Source: CAYGDP01 sp964348665
Lineage (GTDB): Bacteria > Verrucomicrobiota > Verrucomicrobiia > Palsa-1439 > CAYGDP01
Reading direction: 5' to 3'
Length of the DNA: 64,000 nt
Assembly: GCA_964348665.1 (NCBI GenBank)
Contig: CAYGDP010000008.1
Coordinates: 1 to 64,000, forward strand
Shown: positions 35,614 to 44,428 of the stretch, piece by piece
How the letters are laid out: each line of letters opens with the position of its first letter
Position numbering within the stretch: position 1 is the stretch's first letter
Translations under genes and position numbers: made by a program
Notes under the pieces: model-generated
Seen by the model: the letters and a program-made list of their open reading frames with translations, nothing else
What the model was told of the DNA's origin: nothing
The model's database searches: none

Positions 35614-36987
35614 ATGGCGATGCTTCCCAAACACAAAGTATCGGCTCCTCTCGATCTAGAGTTTCAGCCGGCAACTCTTTGCAACCGCGCCTATCGCGAG
35701 TCGGTAGCCGATGGCGGCGTTCCGTGTGTCATTGGATTGGAGCGCGAAAATGGCCTGCTTTCACGCTACGAGACGCGTCTGCTCGAAAAGGCGGACGCCA
35801 AGACGATTCAATATGTCGAGCGCATCGCAAAATTCCTGCTTTGGGCGCGGGGCGGATGGAAGATTCACTTTGGCGGCCCGCGCGAGATCGGCGAGTCGCT
35901 CGCCCGCGATTATGCAAAAGGCGGCCTGCGCGAGTTCGATGCCGATTTGATGCAGCGTGTCTATGAGAGACCGTTCGAGGTTTTCTTGACGAAGCCGGAA
36001 ATAGTTCCCGCTGAACGCGAGAGTGGCACAGCCCTCGGCGGGCATCTCGACGGTTGCCGCATTGGGTTTGATCTTGGGGCAAGCGATTACAAAGTCTGTG
36101 CGGTGCAAGAGGGCAGGGTCGTGTACAGCGATGAGTTTCCGTGGAATCCAAAGGAACAACCCGACCCGCAATACCATTACGGCCATCTCCATGGCGCGCT
36201 GAAGAAAGCAGCCGCGCAGTTGCCGCGCGTGGACGCGATTGGCGGCAGCTCGGCGGGTGTGATCGTGGATAATCGCATCATGGTGGCATCGCTTTTTCGC
36301 GCTGTGCCAGCGGAGCGATTTGGTGATGCCGCGGGGATTTTCCTACGGCTGCGGCGCGATTGGGGCGTCCCTCTGGAAGTCCTCAACGACGGGGATGTGA
36401 CCGCGTTGGCAGGCGCGATGTCACTGGGCGTGCGAGGCGTGCTCGGCATCGCGATGGGGTCGAGCGAAGCCGCAGGTTTTGTGGATTCTCAAGGACGCAT
36501 TCTCGGCTGGCTCAACGAACTCGCCTTCGCTCCCGTGGATTACAATCCTGCCGCCGCCGCGGACGAATGGTCGGGCGACCGTGGCGTTGGCGCGCTTTAT
36601 TTTTCGCAGCAAGCCGTCGGTAAACTTTTGCCCTCTGCGGGCATCGAGCTTCCGAAGGAAATGGGTTTGCCCGAACGGCTGAAAGAAGTGCAGGCGTTCA
36701 TGGCCAAGGACGATCCGCGCGCGCGAAAAATCTACGAGACCATAGGCGTCTATCTCGGCTACACCATCCCGCACTACGCTGATTTTTACGATATGCAACA
36801 CGCTCTTATCCTTGGCCGTGTCACGACGGGCGCGGGCGGCGATATCGTGATCGGGAAGGCGCGTGAAGTGTTACAGAAAGAGTTTCCGGAAATCGCCGAT
36901 CGTGTCACGCTGCATGTCCCTGATGAAAAGAGCCGCCGCGTCGGCCAGGCCGTCGCCGCCGCAAGCATCCCCGCGATTCAACGATAG
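35614..36987 (+). CDS. ROK-like sugar kinase-fold protein
   Basis: This 457-residue protein has an N-terminal region (1-145) not assigned to a family, followed by an ASKHA kinase domain. The phosphate-1 loop IGFDLGASDYKVCAVQEG (about 149-166), IGGSSAGVIVDN, VLNDGDVTALAGA and GIAMGSSEAAGFVDS follow the ROK order. The usual ROK zinc motif (CxCGxxGC) is not seen. It may be an atypical sugar kinase or a non-catalytic regulator. It stands alone, 132 bp from the divergent LysM gene, and its stop overlaps the 3' end of the toxin gene by ten bases. Confidence 0.7.
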   Translation: MAMLPKHKVSAPLDLEFQPATLCNRAYRESVADGGVPCVIGLERENGLLSRYETRLLEKADAKTIQYVERIAKFLLWARGGWKIHFGGPREIGESLARDYAKGGLREFDADLMQRVYERPFEVFLTKPEIVPAERESGTALGGHLDGCRIGFDLGASDYKVCAVQEGRVVYSDEFPWNPKEQPDPQYHYGHLHGALKKAAAQLPRVDAIGGSSAGVIVDNRIMVASLFRAVPAERFGDAAGIFLRLRRDWGVPLEVLNDGDVTALAGAMSLGVRGVLGIAMGSSEAAGFVDSQGRILGWLNELAFAPVDYNPAAAADEWSGDRGVGALYFSQQAVGKLLPSAGIELPKEMGLPERLKEVQAFMAKDDPRARKIYETIGVYLGYTIPHYADFYDMQHALILGRVTTGAGGDIVIGKAREVLQKEFPEIADRVTLHVPDEKSRRVGQAVAAASIPAIQR

Positions 36988-37235
36988 ATCTCGCGTCTGT
37001 TCCCGACGGCGAGCAGATGAATCTCATTTTTTGCGATATCAATGCGGTAGATGATGCGATAGTCGCCGACGCGCAAGCGGCAATTTAGCGAGCCTCGGAG
37101 ACGGTAATGGGGAAATTCGGCAAGCCTTGTGCCCATCTCATCAATCTTGCCATCAATCTTCTGGCGAGTGGACGCGGGCAAAGTGAAGTAATCGCGGTCA
37201 AAATCGGAATACGCGATTTGCGTTGCGGCTTTCAC
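36978..37235 (-). CDS. RelE/ParE-family toxin
   Basis: This 85-residue protein is typical of RelE-type mRNA interferases. Helical DRDYFTLPASTRQKIDGKIDEM is followed by LRGSLNCRLRVGDYRIIYRID and the C-terminal strand EIHLLAVGNRREIYR, with conserved basic residues in the R-x-G-D-Y-R-I-I-Y block. Its ATG overlaps the stop of the antitoxin gene (37232-37235), the usual antitoxin-first order. Confidence 0.85.
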   Translation of the reverse strand: MKAATQIAYSDFDRDYFTLPASTRQKIDGKIDEMGTRLAEFPHYRLRGSLNCRLRVGDYRIIYRIDIAKNEIHLLAVGNRREIYR

Positions 37236-37429
37236 CGCTTGGCTTGGGAATTTCGAATGCGCCCTTTGCCATCGGCCATCTCTTGCTCGGCGCGTGCGAT
37301 TTTTGCGTGGAATTCGGGCGTCATTTCCAATTTGTCTTCGAGGTAGTTCTCAATCCACTCGTGCAGCGCGGCCACATCTTCGCGCGGCAAATCTTGAATA
37401 GCGCTCTCAATTTCCTTGAGTGTACTCAT
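37232..37429 (-). CDS. Antitoxin of the RelE-type pair
   Basis: From ATG 37429 this encodes 65 residues with the pattern of the short YefM/DUF2281-like antitoxins that accompany RelE/ParE toxins: STLKEIESAIQDLPREDVAALHEWIENYLED is an acidic helical start. The C-terminus, KIARAEQEMADGKGRIRN, is the toxin-binding tail. A 68-residue longer frame upstream is antisense to the deacetylase gene and is not supported. The pair is divergent from the LmbE gene, with about 50 bp between starts. Confidence 0.8.
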   Translation of the reverse strand: MSTLKEIESAIQDLPREDVAALHEWIENYLEDKLEMTPEFHAKIARAEQEMADGKGRIRNSQAKR

Positions 37430-37477
37430 GGCGATAACGTAACATTGAATTGTTTGACTGACAAGGCACAAACCCTG

Positions 37478-38338
37478 ATGACAATGAAACTCCACAACCC
37501 CACCACCGAAATTTTCATTCCTGATGGCAAACCGCTCGACGAGGCATTGCGCCGAATCACCCACGTCGGCATCGGCGCGCATCAGGACGACCTCGAATTC
37601 ATGGCGTTCCACGGCATCCTTGCCTGCTACCACAACTCAAAGTTGAGTTTCGGCGGTGTCACCTGCACCAACGGCAGCGGAAGCGCGCGCACCGGACCGT
37701 ACGCGAACTTCACCGACGACCAAATGATGGCCGTCCGACGCCGGGAACAAAACGCCGCCGCTGTTGTCGGTCGTTACGGTGCGATGATCCAGCTCGATTA
37801 CGCCAGTAAAGTGGTGAAGAATCCCGCCGATGCTTCGCTCCGCGACGATCTCGTCCAGATTCTCTCGAGGATGACGCCGCAAATCGTTTACACCCATAAC
37901 CCTGCCGACAAACATGACACCCACATTGCCGTCGTCGTGAACGTGATTCAATCGATTCGCGCACTGCCAAAGTCTAATCGTCCGCAAAAACTCTATGGCT
38001 GCGAAGTCTGGCGCGACCTCGACTGGATGCCGGACGACGCGAAAGTCGGCCTTGATGTCAGTGCCCATGAAAACCTGGCCGGCGCTCTTAATGGCGTCTT
38101 CGACAGCCAAATCGCGGGGGGGAAACGCTACGATCTCGCCGTGCAAGGCCGTCGTCTTGCCAATGCGACGTTCTTTGAAAGCCATGCCACCGACAAAACC
38201 ACCCACCTCTGGTTTGCAATGGATCTGACGCCACTCATTACCAACGATGCCAGCGACATCATCGCTTATGTCACTGATTACATTCACCGGCTCGAAACCG
38301 ACGTAAAACAAAAACTCTCCCGCCAGTTGGGAACGTAG
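37478..38338 (+). CDS. PIG-L/LmbE-family deacetylase
   Basis: From ATG 37478 (ATG 37484 is also possible) this encodes 286 residues. The zinc-binding AHQDDLEFMAFHGI block (H-x-D-D at about residues 33-36) and the HNPADKHDTHIAV block with the third histidine mark a PIG-L deacetylase. These enzymes act on GlcNAc-type sugars (GlcNAc-PI, mycothiol or bacillithiol precursors). No thiol-synthesis gene is nearby, so the substrate is unknown. No signal peptide, so probably cytoplasmic. Confidence 0.85.
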   Translation: MTMKLHNPTTEIFIPDGKPLDEALRRITHVGIGAHQDDLEFMAFHGILACYHNSKLSFGGVTCTNGSGSARTGPYANFTDDQMMAVRRREQNAAAVVGRYGAMIQLDYASKVVKNPADASLRDDLVQILSRMTPQIVYTHNPADKHDTHIAVVVNVIQSIRALPKSNRPQKLYGCEVWRDLDWMPDDAKVGLDVSAHENLAGALNGVFDSQIAGGKRYDLAVQGRRLANATFFESHATDKTTHLWFAMDLTPLITNDASDIIAYVTDYIHRLETDVKQKLSRQLGT

Positions 38339-38380
38339 TGTGCGCGATTGGGATTCGCGGTATCAACGGTCTTTCAAGAT

Positions 38381-39766
38381 TTACAAACTCTGGAACGATT
38401 CCCGCGCGGCGGCGATCGTTTTTTCGATGTCTTGTTCGGTGTGCGCCAGCGATACGAATGCCGTCTCGAATTGCGACGGCGGCCAGTAAATTCCTTCCTC
38501 CAGCAGCGCGTTGAAATATTTTGCGAACCGTTTCGTGTCGCTGGTCTTCGCGCTGGCATAGTCAGTCACCTGTTTCGCCGTAAAGAAGACCGTCAACATC
38601 GAGGCGACCTGATTCACCTGCACCGCGACCTTGGCTTTCTTTGCCTCCGTGCGCAGGCCATCGGCGAGTTCCTTCGTCATCGTTTCCAAACGATCGTAAG
38701 TGCTGCCAGCTGGTCGCAACTGACCCACTGGAAGTTGAGCGTTGAGCGTTGAGTGTTGAGTGTTGACGCCGTTTAACGTTTCCAACGTCGCAATCCCCGC
38801 CGCCATCGCCAGCGGATTTCCGGAAAGCGTTCCCGCTTGATAAACCGGCCCGAGCGGAGCGAGCTGATCCATAATGTCGGCACGACCGCCGAACGCACCG
38901 ACGGGGAGACCGCCCCCGATGATTTTGCCCAGTGTCGTCATGTCGGCTTTCAGTCCGTAATATTTCTGCGCTCCACCATAAGCAAGACGAAAGCCCGTCA
39001 CGACCTCGTCGAAAATCAACAGCGTTCCGTGTTTGGTTGTGATCTCGCGGAGAAATTTCAGGAAACCGTCTTCGGGCCGTCGCCGCGACGGAGCGGCTAT
39101 GGCCGCGCAGGCGGGCAGAATCAATCCCGCGTTGGCGCAGACAGGCTCGACAATAACCGCGGCAATTTTCTTTTTGTGTTTCGCGAACATTTTATTTACG
39201 GCTTCGCGATTATTGAAGGGCATGGTAAGCGTCAGTTTTGCCAGTTCGGCGGGCACGCCCGCGCTGTCGGGCTGGCCGAACGTCGTCGCGCCGCTGCCCG
39301 CCTTGACCAGCAGCGAGTCGGCGTGACCGTGATAATGTCCCTCGAATTTCACGATGAGATCGCGTCCCGTGAACCCGCGCGCCAAACGGATGGCGCTCAT
39401 CGTCGCTTCCGTGCCGCTGGAGGTGAAACGGATTTTTTCGATGGAGGGAAACGCCGCAGTTATAAGCTGTGCCAGTTTAATTTCGAGCGGATTGGGGATG
39501 CCGAAACTTGTGCCATCGCGCGCCGTCTCTTGAATCGCCCGCACCACCGCCGTATGCGCGTGACCGAGGATCATTGGTCCCCACGAACCGACATAATCGA
39601 TGTACTCGTTCCCGTCCACGTCCAACACGCTCGAACCTTTGGCACGGCGCACGAAGAACGGATGTCCGCCGACGGCGCGGAAGGCGCGCACGGGCGAGTT
39701 GACGCCGCCGACGAGAAGTTTCTGCGCCTCGTCGAAGAGTTTATCGGAGAGTTCGCGGGTCATCAC
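38381..39766 (-). CDS. hemL: Glutamate-1-semialdehyde 2,1-aminomutase, with two in-frame repeat-derived insertions
   Basis: This 461-residue PLP enzyme of the C5 haem pathway is longer than the usual about 430. Family signatures are VNSPVRAFRAVGGHPFF, GSWGPMILGHAH, SSGTEATMSAIRLAR, LIFDEVVTGFR and the PLP lysine in TTLGKIIGGGLPVGAFGG. Extra residues occur at two places. One is an Ala/Arg-rich segment (A-C-A-A-I-A-A-P-S-R-R-R) before the PEDGF turn, encoded by palindromic DNA at about 39078-39115. The other is an N-T-Q-H-S-T-L-N-A-Q-L segment after LETLNG, encoded by a heptad tract at 38734-38768. Active-site residues are intact, so it is probably functional. Confidence 0.93.
   Translation of the reverse strand: MMTRELSDKLFDEAQKLLVGGVNSPVRAFRAVGGHPFFVRRAKGSSVLDVDGNEYIDYVGSWGPMILGHAHTAVVRAIQETARDGTSFGIPNPLEIKLAQLITAAFPSIEKIRFTSSGTEATMSAIRLARGFTGRDLIVKFEGHYHGHADSLLVKAGSGATTFGQPDSAGVPAELAKLTLTMPFNNREAVNKMFAKHKKKIAAVIVEPVCANAGLILPACAAIAAPSRRRPEDGFLKFLREITTKHGTLLIFDEVVTGFRLAYGGAQKYYGLKADMTTLGKIIGGGLPVGAFGGRADIMDQLAPLGPVYQAGTLSGNPLAMAAGIATLETLNGVNTQHSTLNAQLPVGQLRPAGSTYDRLETMTKELADGLRTEAKKAKVAVQVNQVASMLTVFFTAKQVTDYASAKTSDTKRFAKYFNALLEEGIYWPPSQFETAFVSLAHTEQDIEKTIAAARESFQSL
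38734..38768. repeat. Seven-base-periodic tract inside hemL
   Basis: Five heptads, GTTGAGC, GTTGAGC, GTTGAGT, GTTGAGT and GTTGACG on the plus strand, are read in frame on the minus strand in a surface loop near the C-terminal domain of HemL. Confidence 0.85.
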
Positions 39767-39833
39767 TACAACTCTAGCGGCTTCGGCACGGCGAGTCTAT
39801 CGCGTTTTACGTGAGTGTGGTATGTTCGCGGCC

Positions 39834-40586
39834 ATGAGCGACCCAGTCGTTGAAGTAAAATCCTTGCGAAAGGAATTCGATAAAACAGTCGCGTTGGCTG
39901 ATGTATCGTTCACGGTGCGCCGGGGCGAGATCGTCGGGTTGCTGGGCGCAAACGGCGCGGGCAAGACGACGGCCATCCAAATCTTGTTGGGACTGGTAAC
40001 GCCGACCGGTGGTGAGGTGCGGATTTTCGGGATGGACATGGCGCGCCATCGCATCGAAATCCTTCAGCGCTGCAATTTTACTTCTGCGTACGTCAATTTA
40101 CCGTCGAACCTGAAAGTGCGCGAGAATCTGTACATTTTTTCACAACTTTATGGCGTCAACGGTCATGACGAAAAAATTGCGAAGTTACTCGAGCTGTTCG
40201 AGATTGGACACCTCCGCGACCATCGAACAGGGTTCCTGTCGTCGGGTGAAGGGACACGCGTGAATCTTTGCAAGTCGCTGCTCAACGACCCCGAACTGTT
40301 GATGCTCGACGAACCGACCGCGTCGCTCGATCCCGATATCGCGGACAAAGTCCGCAAACTCCTGCGACGGATTCAGCGCGAGAAAGGGATGACGATGATC
40401 TACACGTCGCACAACTTGCGCGAAGTCGAGGAAGTCTGCGACCGAGTTTTGTTCCTGCACAAAGGCAAGATCGTGGCGGAAGGCACGCCGCGAGAAGTAA
40501 CCGAGCGATTCAAGCAGAAGTCGCTGGAGGAAGTGTTCATTCGCATTGCGCGCGAGGGAGATTTACTCGCACTGGAGGTAAAATGA
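39834..40586 (+). CDS. ABC transporter ATP-binding protein (ABC-2 exporter type)
   Basis: From ATG 39834 this encodes 250 residues: Walker A GANGAGKTT, the Q-loop region at QRCNFTSAY, Walker B LLMLDEPTASLDP and the H-loop TSHN. The signature is LSSGEGTR rather than LSGGQ, a variant found in some polysaccharide/drug ABC-2 exporters. ATG 39822 is an in-frame alternative, but TATGTT (39821-39826) just upstream fits a -10 for a leaderless start at 39834. It overlaps its permease gene by ATGA. Divergent from hemL. Confidence 0.88.
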   Translation: MSDPVVEVKSLRKEFDKTVALADVSFTVRRGEIVGLLGANGAGKTTAIQILLGLVTPTGGEVRIFGMDMARHRIEILQRCNFTSAYVNLPSNLKVRENLYIFSQLYGVNGHDEKIAKLLELFEIGHLRDHRTGFLSSGEGTRVNLCKSLLNDPELLMLDEPTASLDPDIADKVRKLLRRIQREKGMTMIYTSHNLREVEEVCDRVLFLHKGKIVAEGTPREVTERFKQKSLEEVFIRIAREGDLLALEVK

Positions 40587-41365
40587 GTCTCCGCCGCATC
40601 CGCGCTCTGGTATTTCGCTACACAGTGCTTTATACGCGCAGCGTGCCGCGCATCCTGGAGATGATTTTTTGGCCCGTGATGGATTTGCTCGTGTGGGGAT
40701 TTTTGACGGCGTATTTGCGGCCGCAATTGAGCACGGTCACTTTTTTGCTGGGGGCAATGATTTTTTGGGACATCATTTATCGGTCGGCGCAAGGGGTGAC
40801 GATGTCCTTTCTCGAAGATGTCTGGACGCGAAACCTGCTCAATGTTTTCGTGGCGCCGTTGCGGGTCGGTGAATTCATCGCGGCGAGTTTTTTGGTCGGA
40901 TTTCTGAAAATCACCTTCATTGTCATCATCTTGAGCGTGATGGCGCTGGGATTATATCAATTCAACCTCCTCTCGATGGGACTCGCGTTGATTCCGTTCT
41001 TTGCCAATCTATTGTTGATGGGCTGGGCGATCGGCATGGTTACGACGGCGTTGATTTTACGATGGGGACAGGCGGCGGAAGGTTTGGCGTGGGGCATTCC
41101 GTTCGCAGTTCAGCCGCTCGCGGCTGTGTTTTATCCAGTGAGCATCCTGCCCGCGTGGGCGCAGCCCTTCTCGCTCGCTATCCCGGCCACGCATGTCTTC
41201 GAAGGAATGCGCCAGGTGCTACTCGATGGGACTGTCTCGGCCGAACATTTGGCGGCGGCGTTCGGCTTGAATCTGGTCTGGCTGGCGGCCGCCGCGTTCT
41301 TTTTTCGGCATATGTTCAATGCCGCCCGCGAAAAAGGTCTGCTCGTCAAACTCGCTACTCAATAA
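40583..41365 (+). CDS. ABC-2 type permease
   Basis: From ATG 40583, overlapping the ATPase stop, this encodes 260 residues with six predicted membrane segments and the ABC2_membrane pattern: ARG-rich cytoplasmic start, then EMIFWPVMDLLVWGFLTAYL, ATHVFEGMRQVLLDG near the C-terminal re-entrant motif, and a final membrane helix. It pairs with the preceding ATPase to form a two-gene exporter. Substrate unknown; related pairs export drugs, lipids or polysaccharides. Confidence 0.85.
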   Translation: MSLRRIRALVFRYTVLYTRSVPRILEMIFWPVMDLLVWGFLTAYLRPQLSTVTFLLGAMIFWDIIYRSAQGVTMSFLEDVWTRNLLNVFVAPLRVGEFIAASFLVGFLKITFIVIILSVMALGLYQFNLLSMGLALIPFFANLLLMGWAIGMVTTALILRWGQAAEGLAWGIPFAVQPLAAVFYPVSILPAWAQPFSLAIPATHVFEGMRQVLLDGTVSAEHLAAAFGLNLVWLAAAAFFFRHMFNAAREKGLLVKLATQ

Positions 41366-41518
41366 TCTCCTGAATCATTGGCGAAGAGTTTCCTAAATGG
41401 ATAGCAGGGTGACGCTCCATCCCGACATGCACAAACACATTCGAATTGTTACGGCGTTCCATGCGCGCTGATTCAATGATTATTCCGCAGTCATAAACCG
41501 CCGCTAAAACTGGATCAG

Positions 41519-42964
41519 CTACGCTAGAATTTCTTTCACCACTTCGCCCGCGACGTCCGTGAGACGGAAATCGCGGCCTTGATACCGATACGTAAACTTT
41601 TCGTGGCCTATGCCGAGTCGCTGGAGAAGTGTCGCGTGCAGATCGTTGACGTGGACAGGATTTTCCACCGCGTTGTAACCGAGGTCATCCGTCGCCCCAT
41701 AGGTGATGCCGCCTTTGATCCCGCCACCCGCCAGCCAGATGGAGAACGCTTTTTGGTGATGATCGCGGCCGACTTCGCCTTTGTCCATCTGTGACATCGG
41801 CGTGCGGCCAAATTCTCCACCCCAAACGATCAGTGTCTCATCGAGCATCCCGCGTTGCTTGAGGTCGGTGACGAGCGCGGCGCAGGCGCGATCCACATAC
41901 CCGGCGTTTTGTTTGAGAAACGTCTTCAGGCCGCTATGATGATCCCAGTCGCGATGATAAAGCTGGATGAATCGCACGCCACGCTCGGCGAGCCGGCGCG
42001 CCGTGAGACAGCTTGATGCGAAGCTGCCATCGCCCGGTTTCGCGCCGTAGAGGTCGAGGATTTCTTTCGGTTCTTTGCTGATGTCCATCAACTCCGGCAC
42101 GCTCGTTTGCATCTGGAACGCCATCTCGTATTGCTGAATGCGGGTGGAGATCTCGGGGTCATCCACCATCGTGTCCTGCGCGCGGTTGAGCCGCTCGACG
42201 GCGCTCAAAACATCGTGCTGGCAATCGCGACAAACGCCGTCGGGATTGCGTAGATAAAGAACGGGATCGCCTAGCGACCGGAGCGGCACACCTTGGAATT
42301 GGCCGGGCAAAAATCCGCTGTGCCACATTCGGTTCGAGACCGGCTGCGGCGAACGCCCCGGACTGGTCGTGGTCAGGACAATGAATCCCGGTAGATTTTC
42401 GCTCTCGCTGCCCAGTCCGTACCAAATCCACGATCCCATGCTCGGCCGACCGCTGATGAGCGAACCGGTATTCATGAACGTATGGGCGGGATCGTGATTG
42501 ATCGTATCGGTGTGCATCGAGCGGATGATACAAATGTCGTCGGCGACCGAGCCGATGTGGGGAAACAGCTCGCAGATTTCCTGGCCTGATTTGCCGAATT
42601 TACGAAACGCGAACTGCGGAGCAAAACAGTTGAGTTTCTGGCCTTGGAGTTGGGCGATGGGTTGGCCTTTGGTGAACGATTCGGGCATCGGCTCGCCGTG
42701 CAACTGCGCCAGCTTCGGTTTGTAATCGAACGTCTCCAAGTGGGATGGCCCGCCGGCCATATAAAGCCAGATCACGCGTTTGGCTTTCGGCGCGAAATGT
42801 AGAGGATTGACAATGCCGCGGTATCGAGCAATTTTCTCGGCCGCGCGCAGGAATGCTGGATTCAGCAGAGACGCCAGCGCCATCGCGCCCAGACTTCCTG
42901 CGCCCCGCCGCAGAAACATCCGCCGGGTTATTGCAAGCGGGCTGGCTCTATTGTCCGAGTTCAC
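41519..42964 (-). CDS. DUF1501 protein, Tat-exported (second of tandem pair)
   Basis: This 481-residue DUF1501 (alkaline-phosphatase-fold) protein has a twin-arginine leader (ITRRMFLRRGAGSLGAMALASLL). Family blocks are KRVIWLYMAGGPSHLETFDYKPKL, CELFPHIGSVADDICIIRSMHTD, HDPAHTFMNTGS, WGGEFGRTPM and GRDHHQKAFSIWLAGGG. It overlaps the preceding DUF1501 gene by ATGA and is clearly its paralogue, with near-identical blocks through most of the length. DUF1501 proteins are co-transcribed with DUF1549/DUF1553 cytochromes in PVC bacteria; their biochemical role is not known. Confidence 0.9.
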   Translation of the reverse strand: MNSDNRASPLAITRRMFLRRGAGSLGAMALASLLNPAFLRAAEKIARYRGIVNPLHFAPKAKRVIWLYMAGGPSHLETFDYKPKLAQLHGEPMPESFTKGQPIAQLQGQKLNCFAPQFAFRKFGKSGQEICELFPHIGSVADDICIIRSMHTDTINHDPAHTFMNTGSLISGRPSMGSWIWYGLGSESENLPGFIVLTTTSPGRSPQPVSNRMWHSGFLPGQFQGVPLRSLGDPVLYLRNPDGVCRDCQHDVLSAVERLNRAQDTMVDDPEISTRIQQYEMAFQMQTSVPELMDISKEPKEILDLYGAKPGDGSFASSCLTARRLAERGVRFIQLYHRDWDHHSGLKTFLKQNAGYVDRACAALVTDLKQRGMLDETLIVWGGEFGRTPMSQMDKGEVGRDHHQKAFSIWLAGGGIKGGITYGATDDLGYNAVENPVHVNDLHATLLQRLGIGHEKFTYRYQGRDFRLTDVAGEVVKEILA

Positions 42965-44412
42965 GCCAGTATTGGTTTGACGACTTTACCTGCCACGTCA
43001 GTGAGGCGGAAGTCGCGGCCTTGATAGCGATAGGTAAGTTTTTCGTGATCTATTCCAAGCAGGTGGAGGAGTGTGGCGTGGAGGTCGTTGACGTGGACAA
43101 TGTTTTCGGCTGCATGATAGCCCAGTTCGTCGGTTGCCCCATAGGTGATACCACCTTTGATGCCGCCACCGGCGACCAGGATGGAGAACCCTTTCTGATG
43201 ATGGTCGCGACCGTTGCCTTGCGCCATCGGCGTGCGCCCAAATTCGCCGCCCCATATAATTAATGTGTCCTTGAGCATGTCACGCTGTTTGAGGTCGGTG
43301 ATGAGCGCCGCGGTCGGACCGTCCACTTCTTCCGCTTTCAGTTTGATGTCGTTCTTGATGTTGCCGTGGTGATCCCAGTCGCGATGATAAAGTTGGATAA
43401 ATCGCACGCCGCGCTCGGCTAATCGGCGCGCCGTGAGACAGTTTGATGCGAAGCTGCCGTCGCCCGGTTTCGCGCCGTAGAGATCGAGGATGGCTTGCGG
43501 TTCTTTGGAAATGTCCATCAATTCCGGAACACTGGCCTGCATTTTGAACGCCATTTCGTATTGCTGGATGCGAGTGGCGATTTCCGGGTCGTCCAAAACC
43601 GCGCTGCGCTCGGTATTGAGCCGTTGGACAGCGCTGATGACATCGTGCTGACAATCCGGACAGACCCCATCAGGATTTTTTAGATAGAGAATCGCGTCGC
43701 CTTTCGATCGAAACTGGACGCCCTGGAATCGGCTCGGCAAAAATCCGCTGTGCCATTGGCGCGTCGCGATCGGCTGCATTTGACCGCCGCGACCTGCGGA
43801 TTGCAGGACGACGAATCCGGGAAGTTCTTCCGCTTCCGCGCCGAGTCCGTACCAGAGCCACGATCCAAAACTCGGTCGTCCGCTGATGAGCGAACCGGTA
43901 TTCATGAACGTATGAGCGGGATCATGATTGATTGCATCGGTGTGCATGGAGCGGATGATGCAAAGGTCGTCGGCGACCGAGCCGATATGCGGGAACAGCT
44001 CGCAGATTTCCTGCCCTGACTTGCCGAATTTCTGAAAAGCCCATTGCGGACCGAAGCAGTTGAGTTTCTGGCCTTGGAGTTGGGCGATGGGCTGGCCTTT
44101 GGTGAACGATTCCGGCATCGGTTGACCGTGCATCTCGGCCAGCTTCGGTTTGTGATCGAACGTCTCGAAATGGGACGGCCCACCCGCTTGATAGAGCCAG
44201 ATGACGCGTTTGGCTTTCGGCGTTAGATGCAGTGGATTGACTGCTCCGCGCCATTTTGGAGCTTTCGCGGCGGCCTTTTCCGCGGCGCGCAGCAGGGTCG
44301 GATTCAACAGGGACGCCAGCGCGATCGTGCCGAGGCTGCCGGCGCCGCGACGCAGGAAAGTGCGACGGGAAAGGCTGGCGCGCAAGTTTTGCGAATCAGA
44401 TGGAGTTTTCAT
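42961..44412 (-). CDS. DUF1501 protein, Tat-exported (first of tandem pair)
   Basis: From ATG 44412 this encodes 483 residues with Tat leader SRRTFLRRGAGSLGTIALASLL. The frame stays open 19 codons upstream, but that stretch (M-E-I-L-W-C-L-G-F-G-I-W-G-L-L) is the heptad repeat tract read through, so the later start is preferred. Blocks are as in its paralogue, ending GRDFRLTDVAGKVVKPILA. In the usual arrangement this gene directly follows the DUF1549/DUF1553 gene. Here about 0.6 kb with the four-helix-bundle gene lies between. Confidence 0.9.
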   Translation of the reverse strand: MKTPSDSQNLRASLSRRTFLRRGAGSLGTIALASLLNPTLLRAAEKAAAKAPKWRGAVNPLHLTPKAKRVIWLYQAGGPSHFETFDHKPKLAEMHGQPMPESFTKGQPIAQLQGQKLNCFGPQWAFQKFGKSGQEICELFPHIGSVADDLCIIRSMHTDAINHDPAHTFMNTGSLISGRPSFGSWLWYGLGAEAEELPGFVVLQSAGRGGQMQPIATRQWHSGFLPSRFQGVQFRSKGDAILYLKNPDGVCPDCQHDVISAVQRLNTERSAVLDDPEIATRIQQYEMAFKMQASVPELMDISKEPQAILDLYGAKPGDGSFASNCLTARRLAERGVRFIQLYHRDWDHHGNIKNDIKLKAEEVDGPTAALITDLKQRDMLKDTLIIWGGEFGRTPMAQGNGRDHHQKGFSILVAGGGIKGGITYGATDELGYHAAENIVHVNDLHATLLHLLGIDHEKLTYRYQGRDFRLTDVAGKVVKPILA

Positions 44413-44428
44413 TGTAAGCGCGCCTAAT

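Noticed and set aside
36978..37429. Toxin-antitoxin pair as evidence of a plasmid or island
   Set aside because: A single RelBE-type pair is common in chromosomes; no other mobile-element gene is nearby.
38734..38768. CRISPR-like tandem repetition in hemL and similar tracts elsewhere
   Set aside because: Units are seven bases without spacers, inside reading frames or degenerate; no cas genes in the window.
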